Assembly (NCBI RefSeq): GCF_001428625.1 | Contig: NZ_LMIE01000031.1 | Coordinates: forward strand, 233,247-297,246 | Reading direction: 5' to 3' | Source: Hydrogenophaga sp. Root209 | GTDB lineage: Bacteria > Pseudomonadota > Gammaproteobacteria > Burkholderiales > Burkholderiaceae_C | DNA length: 64,000 nucleotides | In this document: positions 19,390 through 27,968 of the stretch, piece by piece | Position numbering within the stretch: the first letter of the stretch is position 1 | How the letters are laid out: each line of letters opens with the position of its first letter | Position numbers and translations under genes: made by a program | The notes under the pieces: model-generated | Databases searched by the model: none | What the model was told of the DNA's origin: nothing | Seen by the model: the letters and a program-made list of their open reading frames with translations, nothing else

Positions 19390-20322
19390 GTGGCACGCCC
19401 GCCGAAAAGTCCGCACATCCCCGCACGCCACGGCGTGTCCGCCAGCTGCGTGGCGCTGCCACACGCCAAGACGGCACCCTGGCCCTTGCTGCTCGACTAC
19501 CTGGCCGAGCGCCTGAGCGCGGTGGACCGCGCGGCCTGGGCCGAGCGGCTGGCGCGCGGCGAGGTGCTGGACGACGCCGGCCAGCCGCTGCCACCCGACG
19601 CACCATTCCAGCCCGGTGCGCGCATCCACTACTACCGCCACCTCGACGACGAGCCCACCATCCCGTTCATTGAGGCCGTGCTGTTTCAGGACGAGCATTT
19701 GCTGGTGGCCGACAAGCCGCATTTTTTGCCGGTCACGCCCGGTGGACGCTACGTGCAGCAAAGCCTGCTGGTGCGCTTGAAACGCAGCACCGGCATCGAC
19801 ACACTGAGCCCCATCCACCGCATCGACCGCGAGACCGCGGGCCTGGTGCTCTTCAGCGTGCGAGCGCAAGACCGCAACGCTTACCAGGCCCTGTTTCGTG
19901 ACCGTGCGGTGCACAAGACCTATGAAGCCATTGCACCCCACCGCCCAAGCTTGAGCTTTCCGCTCGCACGCCGCAGCCGCATCGAGGAAGACAGCGAACG
20001 CTTCTTCCGCATGCTCGAAGCCGAGGGCGAGCCCAACAGCGAAACGCGGATCGAACAAACCGAGGTGCACGGCACCTGGGCGCGCTACACGCTCTCACCC
20101 GTGACGGGCAAGCGGCACCAGTTGCGCGTGCACATGAATGCACTCGGTGCCCCCATCGCGGGTGACCAGTTCTACCCACAGGTGCTGCGCGGGCCTGACG
20201 ACACCGAGGACTTTGCCGAGCCGCTGCGGCTGCTGGCGCGCGGCATCGCGTTCACCGATCCGGTGACCGGGAGGGATCGGCACTTCGAGAGCGGGCGGGT
20301 GTTGGCGTGGCCCGTGGACTGA
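19390..20322 (+). CDS. RluA family pseudouridine synthase
   Basis: This 310-residue pseudouridine synthase has the RluA-family catalytic motif HRIDRETAGLVLF near residue 140, in which the Asp is the nucleophile, and the C-terminal RHQLRVHMNALGAPI motif. The N-terminal region (about 1-80) is S4-like. The GTG start at 19390 is the first one compatible with the family N-terminus. Whether the target is rRNA or tRNA cannot be decided. It lies 31 bases after trmB. Confidence 0.9.
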   Translation: MARPPKSPHIPARHGVSASCVALPHAKTAPWPLLLDYLAERLSAVDRAAWAERLARGEVLDDAGQPLPPDAPFQPGARIHYYRHLDDEPTIPFIEAVLFQDEHLLVADKPHFLPVTPGGRYVQQSLLVRLKRSTGIDTLSPIHRIDRETAGLVLFSVRAQDRNAYQALFRDRAVHKTYEAIAPHRPSLSFPLARRSRIEEDSERFFRMLEAEGEPNSETRIEQTEVHGTWARYTLSPVTGKRHQLRVHMNALGAPIAGDQFYPQVLRGPDDTEDFAEPLRLLARGIAFTDPVTGRDRHFESGRVLAWPVD

Positions 20323-20325
20323 GGG

Positions 20326-20619
20326 TCACAAGTCGCCCAGGATGCGGGAAACGCAGGCCTTGCAGCCGATGGCGCTGACGACCAGCCCCAAAATCGATGC
20401 GGCGAACAGCACACCGGCCACGATCCAGAATGCCACGCCGAGTGAATCACCGCGAAGCCACAGAAGGGCCGGAATGCCCGCGGCGAAAGGAAGGCAGCAG
20501 ACCAGCAGCGCCGGCCGTTTCCACCAAACCTCGCGCCGAGGCCCCCAGAAACAGAGGGTGTTCACCGTAGAACAGCACGGGCAGGTCGTGGGCATCGATG
20601 CTTTTGAGCCGGAGGTCAT
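20326..20619 (-). CDS. Small cysteine-rich membrane protein of unknown function
   Basis: This 97-residue protein has a CPCC cluster near residue 13, further cysteines near residues 22 and 41-42, and two hydrophobic helices (about 38-55 and 62-85). It ends GCKACVSRILGDL with two more cysteines. The paired cysteines on both sides of the membrane part suggest metal or thiol chemistry, but I do not recognise a family. It lies 14 bases downstream of a small lipoprotein gene on the same strand, probably co-transcribed. Confidence 0.6.
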   Translation of the reverse strand: MTSGSKASMPTTCPCCSTVNTLCFWGPRREVWWKRPALLVCCLPFAAGIPALLWLRGDSLGVAFWIVAGVLFAASILGLVVSAIGCKACVSRILGDL

Positions 20620-20633
20620 GTTTTCTGCGCTCT

Positions 20634-21074
20634 TCAGTCGCGACAGTAACCTTCACCGGCCCGAACCGTCAGGCAGCTGGATCGCTCGCTCAACCACTTC
20701 ATGCCTGTTTCAGCGCCGTTCGTGGCGCGCAGAGATTCTTTCACGCCGTTGCGTTCAAACTCGATCCGATCGCCTGCGGCCTGGCCCGAGAAGGTGCGGG
20801 GACCGTCCAGGTTCTGGATGGTCACTTCGTACCGGCCATTGCTGCCGGCGAGTTGCAGAAATGTTCCCTCGGGCCCAATCCACTTGCCCAGCCACTGGTC
20901 GGTGGCGGGCGCAGAGCTCGAACCCGCTGAACTCGGCTTGCTGACCGGTGCGAGCTCCGGGGCCCGGTCTTTGCAGCCTGCAACGAGCAGAACCAGCGTG
21001 GCGCACGCCATCACCCACCGACGTGGGGTTCTCGTGGGTGGGGTGTTCCGGGCAGTTTGAAATGTTCTGGACAT
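20634..21074 (-). CDS. Putative lipoprotein of unknown function
   Basis: This is about a 146-residue protein with an arginine-rich leader, a hydrophobic stretch and the lipobox LVAGC, so it is probably a lipoprotein. A Ser/Ala/Pro-rich linker follows, then a compact domain (LGKWIGPEGTFLQLAGSNGRYEVTIQNLDG...), with GKWIGPEGT resembling lipocalin-like or MliC-like barrels. Two cysteines near the C-terminus may pair. An earlier in-frame ATG at 21107 exists. Function is unknown. Confidence 0.65.
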   Translation of the reverse strand: MSRTFQTARNTPPTRTPRRWVMACATLVLLVAGCKDRAPELAPVSKPSSAGSSSAPATDQWLGKWIGPEGTFLQLAGSNGRYEVTIQNLDGPRTFSGQAAGDRIEFERNGVKESLRATNGAETGMKWLSERSSCLTVRAGEGYCRD

Positions 21075-21115
21075 CGCGGTTGACTGAGGTTGAGACAGAT
21101 CGAGCACGGCCCAGC

Positions 21116-24100
21116 TTACCCCGCCAGCAAACCCGCCAGCAAACGGCTCACATGCACCGCCTCGCGCTGCGCGCCGTCATGGATCTGGTGGCGGCAGCTG
21201 GTGCCGTCGGCCACCACGATCGCGTCGGGGTGGGCGCGCACGGCGGGCAGCAGGCTGAGCTCCGCCATCTGCATCGACACATCGTGGTGCGAGGCTTCAT
21301 AGCCGAAGCTGCCGGCCATGCCACAGCAGCTGCTCTCGATCAGTTGCGGCCTCGCGCCGGGAATCCAGCGCAGCACTTCCACGATGGGTGAGACCGCGTC
21401 AAACGCCTTCTGGTGGCAGTGGCCGTGCAGCAGCACCGGTTGGTCCACCGGCTGGAGCCTGGCCTTCAAGCCGTCCAGCCGCCCGGCCTTCGCTTCGCGC
21501 GCCAGGAACTCCTCAAACAGCAGGGCGTGCTCGGCAATTTGCTGGGGCGCCGAGCCCAGGCCCATCACCAGCATCTCGTCGCGCAGCGTGAGCAGGCACG
21601 AAGGCTCCAGCCCCACGATGGCAATGCCTTTGTGCGCAAACGGCAGCAGGCTCTGCACCACCTCGCGCGCCTTCTCGCGCGCCCGCTCCACCATGCCGCT
21701 GGCGAGATACGTGCGCCCGCAACACAGGTGCCTGCCGTCGTCTTTGGCCTTCGTCGCCACATGCACGGTGTAGCCCGCGGCCTGCAACACTTTCACGGCG
21801 GCGTGCGCATTCTCGGATTCGAAGTAGCCATTGAAGGTGTCGACGAAGAGCACCACACCGCGCTCCGCGGCCAGCACTTCGTCGCGCGTCGCCGTCTTGA
21901 GTGGTGTGTTGAAAAAATGCCGGGTGTGCCATTGCGGCAGGCTGCGCTTGGCCGAGATGCCCAGCAGTTTTTCGGTCAGAGATGCGAGCAGCGGCACGCG
22001 GTTGCGCAGGTTGAGCAACGGCGCCAGCCGCGCCGCCCAGGCGGCGTAATCGGGCAACTGCGCGACCATGCGGTCCTGGAGCGTGTGGCCGTGTTTCGCC
22101 TTGTAGTGCTGCAGGAACTCGACCTTCATCCTGGCCATGTCCACGCCGGTGGGGCAGTCGCGCTTGCAGCCCTTGCAGCCCACACAGAGGTCCAGGGCTT
22201 CGCGCACCACCTCGCTGGTGAGCGCGTCGCTGCCCGACAGGCCCGGGATCTGCCCGCTGAGCGCCAGCCGCAAGGTGTTGGCGCGGCCACGCGTGAGGTG
22301 CTGTTCGTCGCGCGTCACGCGGTAGCTCGGGCACATGGTGCCGGCGTCGAACTTGCGGCAATGGCCGTTGTTGTTGCACATCTCCACCGCCTTGGCCAGA
22401 CCGCGCGCCGGGTCTTCGCCGGTGCCGGGTGCGGTGGTCACTTCGGTCACCGGGTCTGCCTGCACGTCCCACGCGCTCCAGTCGAGCACGGGTGTGATGG
22501 GCACCACCTTGTAGCTCGGCGGAAACCGCATGAGCCGCGTGTCGTCCATCTTCGGCGGATCAATGATGCGGTTGGGTGAGAGCAGGCCGGTGGGGTCGAG
22601 GTGTTGCTTGATGCGGGCAAACGCGTCGTTGATGCGTGGGCCGAACTGCCATTCGATCCATTCGCCGCGGCACAGACCGTCGCCGTGTTCACCGCTGTAG
22701 GCGCCTTTGTATTGGCGCACCAGTTCGCTGGCTTCTTCGGCGATCGCGCGCATCTTGCTGGCACCTTCGCGGCGCATGTCGAGGATGGGGCGCACGTGCA
22801 GCGTGCCCACCGAGGCGTGGGCGTACCAGGTGCCACGGCTGCCGTGTTTGTGGAACACCTGCGTGAGTGCGTCGGTGTACTCGGCCAGATGCACCAGGGG
22901 CACGGCGCAGTCTTCGATGAAGCTCACCGGTTTGCCGTCGCCACGCAGGCTCATCATGATGTTCAGGCCCGCCTTGCGCACCTCCCACAGGTTCTTCTGG
23001 GGTGCGTCGTCCACCATCTCCACCACGCTGCCGGGCAGGCCGAGGTCGCCCATGAGCTCCACCAGTTCGCGGATCTTGTGCGCGATGTCGGCCTTGCTCG
23101 GGCCGCTGAATTCCACCAGCAGCACGGCTGCGGGCTTGCCGCCGTTGATCTGCGGCGAGAGTGCGGTGCGGATGGTGGGCGCAAACGCCGGGTTCTGCAG
23201 CGAGAGCTCGATCATGGTGCGGTCGACCAGCTCCACCGCGGTGAGCTGACCCACGGCCATGCCCTCGCCCAGCTTCACGATGTGCTGCGCGCTGTCCATC
23301 GCCTGAAAGAAGGTGGGGAAGTTCACCACGCCCAGCACCTTGGCACGCGGCAGCTCACACAGTTGCAGCTTGAGCGAACGCGTGAGCGCCAGCGTGCCTT
23401 CGCTGCCGATCAGCAGGTGCGACAGGTTCACCGAGCCGTCGTGGGTGTACGGCTTTTCGTTCTGGTTGCGGAAGATGTCGAGGTTGTAGCCGCCCACGCG
23501 GCGCAGCACCTTGGGCCAGCGCGCGTCGATCTCGTCGGCGTGCTCCATGGCGAGGTCGCGCACGAAGTTGCCGATGGCTTTGGCTTGCGGACTGGCGGTG
23601 GCGTGGTCACCGAAGTCGATCAGGCTGCCGTCGCCTGCGCGCCGAGCACGTTGTGCACCATGTTGCCGTAAGCCACCGAGCGGCTGCCGCACGAGTTGTT
23701 GCCGGCCATGCCGCCCAGCGTGGCCTGCGCGCTGGTGGACACGTCCACGGGGTACCACAGGCCATGGGGTTTGAGCTGCGCGTTGAGGTGGTCGAGCACC
23801 AGGCCGGGCTCCACTGTGGCGGTGCGGCCTTGCACGTCCACGTCGAGCACGCGGCGCATGTGTTTGCTGTGGTCGATCACCAGGCCCGCGCCCACGGTCT
23901 GGCCGCACTGGCTGGTGCCGCCGCCGCGCGGCACGATGGGAACAGTCAGGTCGCGGCAGATGTCGAGCGCCACGCGCACGTCGTCCGCATCGCGCGGCAC
24001 GAACACGCCCACCGGCATCTGCTGGTAGATCGAGGCGTCGGTGGCGTAGCGCCCACGATCGGCGGGGCTGAACAACACCTCGCCCTGCGTTTGCTGTGTC

Positions 24101-24207
24101 AGGCGTTGGGCCAGCTGGCCGGCCACCTCGTTGCTGGCCTGGGCAACGCGCTCGTACACCGCATTGGGGTGCTCCCGCGCCACGTCGAGGGGCAAGGGCG
24201 CGTTCAT
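21116..24207 (-). pseudogene. FAD-linked oxidase / Fe-S dehydrogenase (YdiJ-like), interrupted by a frameshift
   Basis: This is a fused flavin and iron-sulfur oxidoreductase of about 1030 codons, like YdiJ/D-2-hydroxyacid dehydrogenases. The N-terminal PCMH FAD domain (VPRGGGTSQCGQTVGAGLVID) is read in one frame from the ATG at 24207 to a stop at 23620. The rest continues in another frame from about 23632 (GDGSLIDFGDHATASP). It comprises the FAD C-terminal domain, CNNNGHCRKF, the ferredoxin motif CVGCKGCKRDCPTG and two CCG domains (LCCGRTYLASG, SSCCGMAGSFG). One lost base, or another net change not divisible by three, near 23633 explains the break. All motifs are otherwise intact, so either a sequencing error or a very recent mutation is possible. 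It overlaps the GntR gene by four bases. Confidence 0.85.
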
Positions 24208-24905
24208 TCGGTGCCTCCCTGGCGCTGCAGCGTCTGCGCCTCCTGCGAACGCAGTTGCTCCATGACCACGTCGCGCTTGTTGTTGAGGTGGGACGTGAGC
24301 ACGCGGGCCAGCGCCACGCCATCGCGGGCTTCCAGCGCCTGGATCATGGCTTCGTGCTCCTTCACCGCGCGGCTCCACTTCTCACCGTCCTGGTTGGAGC
24401 GGAAGCGCAGCGCCTGCAGGCGCGCATTGACCTGGTTGTAGGTGCTGGTGAGCACCGGGTTGCGGGCGGCCGCGTTGATGGCGCGGTGGATCGCGGCGTT
24501 GAGCGGGTAGTAGGCCGAGAGATCGCGCCGCGTGTAGGCGGCCAGCATCTCGTAGTGCATGGCCTTGATCTCGACAAGCTCGGCGTCGGTCACGCGCTGC
24601 GCGGCCAGTTGCCCGGAGGCCGCCTCCAGCCCGGCCATCACTTCAAAAGTGTTGTGCACGTCGGCTTCGCTCAGCTGCACCGCCACCGCGCCACGATTCG
24701 GCACCAGTTCCACCAGGCCCTCGGCGGCCAGGGTCTTGATGGCTTCGCGCAGCGGCGTGCGCGAGACCTTGAGCTGTTCGCACAGTTCGCGTTCGTTGAG
24801 CTTGGCGCCCGGGGCAATCTGCCCCTCGACCAACATCTGGCGCAAACGGTGGGTGGCCTGCTCGTGCAAGGCCGCGGGAGGAATGGAAAAAATCTGGGCC
24901 GTCAT
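24204..24905 (-). CDS. GntR family (FCD domain) transcriptional regulator
   Basis: This 233-residue regulator has an N-terminal winged helix-turn-helix (residues about 12-75, with LNERELCEQLKVSRTPLREAI). The C-terminal all-helical FCD ligand domain (about 85-215) carries Asp/His metal-site candidates, for example NAAIHRAIN. FCD regulators usually sense small organic acids. Its stop overlaps the start of the FAD/Fe-S gene (ATGA), so the two are one operon, divergent from the aminotransferase-TRAP-CoA transferase genes. It is likely autoregulated through the sites at 24907-24920 and 24970-24983. Confidence 0.93.
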   Translation of the reverse strand: MTAQIFSIPPAALHEQATHRLRQMLVEGQIAPGAKLNERELCEQLKVSRTPLREAIKTLAAEGLVELVPNRGAVAVQLSEADVHNTFEVMAGLEAASGQLAAQRVTDAELVEIKAMHYEMLAAYTRRDLSAYYPLNAAIHRAINAAARNPVLTSTYNQVNARLQALRFRSNQDGEKWSRAVKEHEAMIQALEARDGVALARVLTSHLNNKRDVVMEQLRSQEAQTLQRQGGTE

Positions 24906-24906
24906 A

Positions 24907-24920
24907 TTTTGTATTCAAAA
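24907..24920. promoter_or_regulatory. GntR-type operator candidate, site 1
   Basis: TTTTGTATTCAAAA is a near-perfect palindrome (ideal TTTTGTATACAAAA) starting one base upstream of the gntR start codon. A second copy differing by one base lies 63 bp away, centre to centre, close to six helical turns. GTATAC-type palindromes are common for GntR/FCD regulators. Binding is inferred. Confidence 0.7.
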
Positions 24921-24957
24921 ACTTTGCCTGGTTTGCCGCATTTTAGGGCTGATCCGG

Positions 24958-24986
24958 TTGACAGATTGATTTTGTATGCAAAAAAT
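24958..24986 (+). promoter_or_regulatory. Candidate promoter for the aminotransferase-TRAP operon with overlapping GntR operator (site 2)
   Basis: A perfect -35 box TTGACA (24958-24963) is followed after 17 bases by AAAAAT (24981-24986), four of six to the -10 consensus. The palindrome TTTTGTATGCAAAA (24970-24983) covers the spacer and part of the -10, an ideal position for repression. The start codon of the aminotransferase follows at 25014. Confidence 0.6.
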
Positions 24987-25013
24987 GGATCTGTCATCCA
25001 CCCATCATTTGCC

Positions 25014-26240
25014 ATGCTGATCACCGACTCCCACCCCACCGGCCGCCATTTCCTGCAGATTCCCGGCCCCTCGCCCGTGCCCGACCGCGTGCTGCGCGCC
25101 ATGAGCCTGCCCACCATCGACCACCGCGGCCCCGAGTTCGGCGTGCTGGGCCTGAAGGTCTTGGCGGACATGCAGAAGATCTTCCAGACCCAACACCCGG
25201 TGATGATTTACCCGGCCTCGGGCACCGGCGCCTGGGAGGCCGCGCTGGCCAACACGCTGAGCCCGGGCGACCACGTGCTGATGTACGAGACCGGCCACTT
25301 CGCCTTTCTGTGGAACAAGCTGGCCACGCGTCTGGGCCTCAAGGCCGAGGTGCTGGCGTTGAGCGGCACCGACAACGGCGTGCCCGCGAGCTGGCGTCAC
25401 GGCGTGCAGGCCGATCTGATCGAAGAGCGCCTGAAGGCCGACACCGGCCACAGCATCAAAGCGGTGTGCGTGGTGCACAACGAAACCTCCACCGGCGTGA
25501 CGAGCAACATCGCGGCCGTGCGCAAGGCCATCGACGCGGCCAGACACCCTGCCCTGCTGCTGGTGGACACCATCTCGGGTCTGGCCAGCGCCGAGTATTG
25601 CCACGACAAATGGGGCGTGGACGTCTCGATCAGCGGGTCACAAAAAGGCCTGATGCTGCCGCCCGGCATCAGCTTCAATGCCCTTTCTCCCAAGGCGATC
25701 GAAGCCAGCAAGACCGCCAGGCTGCCCAAGGCCTTCTGGGCCTGGGACGAGATGATCGAGATGAACAAGACCGGCTACTGGCCGTCGACCCCCAACACCA
25801 ACCTGCTCTATGGGCTGAGCGAAGCGGCCGACACGATCCTGGGCCAGGGCCTGGACGTGGTGTTCGCGCGCCACCAGCGCTGGGCCAGCGGCGTGCGCGC
25901 TGCGGTGCAGAGCTGGGGCCTGCCCATCCAGTGCGCCGAGAACGGTGTGCACTCGCCCATCCTCACCGGCGTGATGACACCCGAGGGCGTGGACGCTGAT
26001 GCGGTGCGCAAGATCATCTACGAGCGTTTCGATTGCTCGCTGGGCACGGGCCTGGGCAAGATCAAGGGACGCATGTTCCGCATCGGCCACCTGGGCGACA
26101 CCAACGACCTCACGCTGATCGCCGCCGTGGCCGGCTGCGAGATGGGCCTCAAGCTCGCGGGCGTGAAGCTCGCCGGCTCGGGCGTGCAGGCACTCATGGA
26201 CCACTTCAGCAGCCATCCTGGCGGCTTGCTCAAGGCCTGA
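25014..26240 (+). CDS. Class V aminotransferase (serine/alanine--glyoxylate aminotransferase family)
   Basis: This 408-residue fold-type I aminotransferase belongs to the AGXT/SgaA family. It has the N-terminal family pattern FLQIPGPSPVPDRVLRAM and MIYPASGTGAWEAAL, cofactor Asp in LVDTISGLAS, and PLP lysine K211 in SGSQKGLMLPPG. Family members convert glyoxylate to glycine with serine or alanine as donor. Here the substrate may be another 2-oxo acid produced by the divergent FAD/Fe-S dehydrogenase. It is first of six co-directional genes that include a TRAP transporter. Confidence 0.9.
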   Translation: MLITDSHPTGRHFLQIPGPSPVPDRVLRAMSLPTIDHRGPEFGVLGLKVLADMQKIFQTQHPVMIYPASGTGAWEAALANTLSPGDHVLMYETGHFAFLWNKLATRLGLKAEVLALSGTDNGVPASWRHGVQADLIEERLKADTGHSIKAVCVVHNETSTGVTSNIAAVRKAIDAARHPALLLVDTISGLASAEYCHDKWGVDVSISGSQKGLMLPPGISFNALSPKAIEASKTARLPKAFWAWDEMIEMNKTGYWPSTPNTNLLYGLSEAADTILGQGLDVVFARHQRWASGVRAAVQSWGLPIQCAENGVHSPILTGVMTPEGVDADAVRKIIYERFDCSLGTGLGKIKGRMFRIGHLGDTNDLTLIAAVAGCEMGLKLAGVKLAGSGVQALMDHFSSHPGGLLKA

Positions 26241-26321
26241 CACCACCCACCGTTTCCGTGCACCTTCTCGTCCGTGGACGGCGCACTCTTTTCAGCGGAC
26301 ATCAACGACAAGGAGACAGAC

Positions 26322-27347
26322 ATGCCCACACAAACCTTCAAGTTCCCGACCTTCAGCGGCCCGATGCGCAAGGTGGCCGCGGCCGCACTGCTGGGCGCCA
26401 CCGCCCTGCTCGGCGCCAACCTGGCTCATGCGCAGGTGGAGATCAAGCTCGGCCACGTGGGCGGCCCGGGCTCGCTCTTCGAGCGTTCAGCCAACGAATA
26501 TGCGCGCCTGGCCAACGAGCGCCTGGGCAGCAAAGGCAAGGTCATGGTGTTCGGCTCCAGCCAGCTCGGCGGTGATTCCGAGATGATGCAGAAGCTTCGC
26601 CTGGGCACGCTGGAGCTGTCGATTCCGTCGACCATCATGTCGTCCAATGTGCCGGCCTTCGGCATGTTCGAGATGCCCTATCTCGTGAAGAACCGCGATC
26701 ACATGAAGAAGATCGAATCGGACATCCTGCGCCCGACCATGCTGCCCATGGCCGAGGAAAAGGGCTTCAAGATTCTGGGCGTCTGGGAGAACGGCTTTCG
26801 CCACATCACCAGCAACGTCAAGCCCATCGTCAAGCCCGAAGACTTGAAGGGCATGCGCCTGCGTGTGCCGCCCGGCGTGTGGCGCGTGAAGATGTTCCAG
26901 GCCTATGGCGCGAACCCCTCGCCCATGGCCCTGTCCGAGGTGTTCGTGGCATTGCAGACCGGCGTGATGGATGGGCAGGAGAACCCGCTCACGCAGATCT
27001 ACTCGTCCAAGTTCCAGGAAGTGCAGAAGTTCATGTCGATGACGGGCCACGTGTACACGCCAGCGTTCCTCACGGCGGGTGCGCGCAAGTTCAATTCGCT
27101 GCCGGCAGACGTGCGCGAGATCCTGGAGAAGACCGCGCAGGACGTGCAGCCCTTCGTCTACAAGACCGCAGCCCAACTCGACGGTGAGCTGGTCGACAAG
27201 ATCAAGGCCGCTGGCACCAAGGTGAACGAAGCCGACAAAAACGCCTTCATCGCCGCGAGCAAGACGGTTTATGAGGAGTTCGGGAAGGAAGTGCCCGGCG
27301 GCGCTGACCTGGTGAACAAGGCCGTCGCACTCGGCGCCGCCTTCTAA
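26322..27347 (+). CDS. dctP: TRAP transporter substrate-binding protein (DctP family)
   Basis: This 341-residue periplasmic receptor for a TRAP secondary transporter has a signal peptide of about 38 residues ending LAHAQ. The mature protein begins VEIKLGHVGGPGSLFERSANEYA. Family-typical segments follow: LKGMRLRVPPGVWRVKMFQAYGANPSPMALSEVF, whose Arg usually clamps a carboxylate, and LQTGVMDGQENPLTQIYSSK. The start at 26322 has AAGGAGA upstream. The ligand is probably an organic acid related to the neighbouring enzymes. Confidence 0.93.
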   Translation: MPTQTFKFPTFSGPMRKVAAAALLGATALLGANLAHAQVEIKLGHVGGPGSLFERSANEYARLANERLGSKGKVMVFGSSQLGGDSEMMQKLRLGTLELSIPSTIMSSNVPAFGMFEMPYLVKNRDHMKKIESDILRPTMLPMAEEKGFKILGVWENGFRHITSNVKPIVKPEDLKGMRLRVPPGVWRVKMFQAYGANPSPMALSEVFVALQTGVMDGQENPLTQIYSSKFQEVQKFMSMTGHVYTPAFLTAGARKFNSLPADVREILEKTAQDVQPFVYKTAAQLDGELVDKIKAAGTKVNEADKNAFIAASKTVYEEFGKEVPGGADLVNKAVALGAAF

Positions 27348-27356
27348 GGCCGCCCT

Positions 27357-27404
27357 GCACACGCGTCGGGACTGGCACACGCCAGCGCCCGACGCGTTGT
27401 GTGC
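27357..27404 (+). promoter_or_regulatory. Long intercistronic hairpin between dctP and dctQ
   Basis: GCACACGCGTCGGG (27357-27370) pairs with CCCGACGCGTTGTGTGC (27388-27404) apart from a small bulge, with an inner CTGGC/GCCAG stem. No T-run follows, so it is more likely an RNA-end stabiliser or partial attenuator. That would keep the binding-protein mRNA more abundant than the membrane-subunit mRNA, as is common in transport operons. Confidence 0.7.
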
Positions 27405-27431
27405 ACCCTCTCTTCCTCAAGGATTCCCACC

Positions 27432-27968
27432 GTGTTCCTCAAACTACGAACCGCGTTCGACCGCACCCTGACAGCTTTCGTCATTTTCCTGCTGGTCTCG
27501 CTGGCGGTCATCGTCCTCATGGGCGTGACCTACCGCAAGCTCGGCATTGCCATGGTCTGGTACGACGAAGTCGCCTCGATCGCCCTGGCCTGGCTCACCT
27601 ACTACGGCGCTGCGCTGGCCGCCCTCAAGCGTTCGCACATCGGTTTCCCCGGCCTGGTCAATGCCATGCCCCCGGCTTTGCGCGTGCCGGTGGTGCTGTT
27701 CGGTGAGGTGGTGGTGATCGGCTTCTTTGCCGTGCTCGCCTGGTATGGCTACCAGGTGCTCGACATCCTGCAGGGCGACACCATGGTGAGCCTGCCCTGG
27801 GTACCCACCCAGTTGACCCAGTCCGTGATCCCCGTGGGATCGGTGCTGTTCATCCTCGCACAACTCTTCAGCCTGCCCGAGTTGCTTGCCCAGGCGCGCG
27901 GCGCCGGTGTGATCGATGCGGAGCAGCAGGAAATGGAAAAAGAACTTCAGAAGGCGTTGCAGCAATGA
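27432..27968 (+). CDS. dctQ: TRAP transporter small permease (DctQ family)
   Basis: This 178-residue, four-helix small membrane subunit of the TRAP transporter has helices near residues 15-35, 48-68, 88-108 and 130-150. The GTG at 27432 with AAGGA upstream is preferred, giving MFLKLRTAFDRTL; an in-frame ATG upstream would add a non-family leader. It overlaps dctM by four bases. Confidence 0.9.
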   Translation: MFLKLRTAFDRTLTAFVIFLLVSLAVIVLMGVTYRKLGIAMVWYDEVASIALAWLTYYGAALAALKRSHIGFPGLVNAMPPALRVPVVLFGEVVVIGFFAVLAWYGYQVLDILQGDTMVSLPWVPTQLTQSVIPVGSVLFILAQLFSLPELLAQARGAGVIDAEQQEMEKELQKALQQ

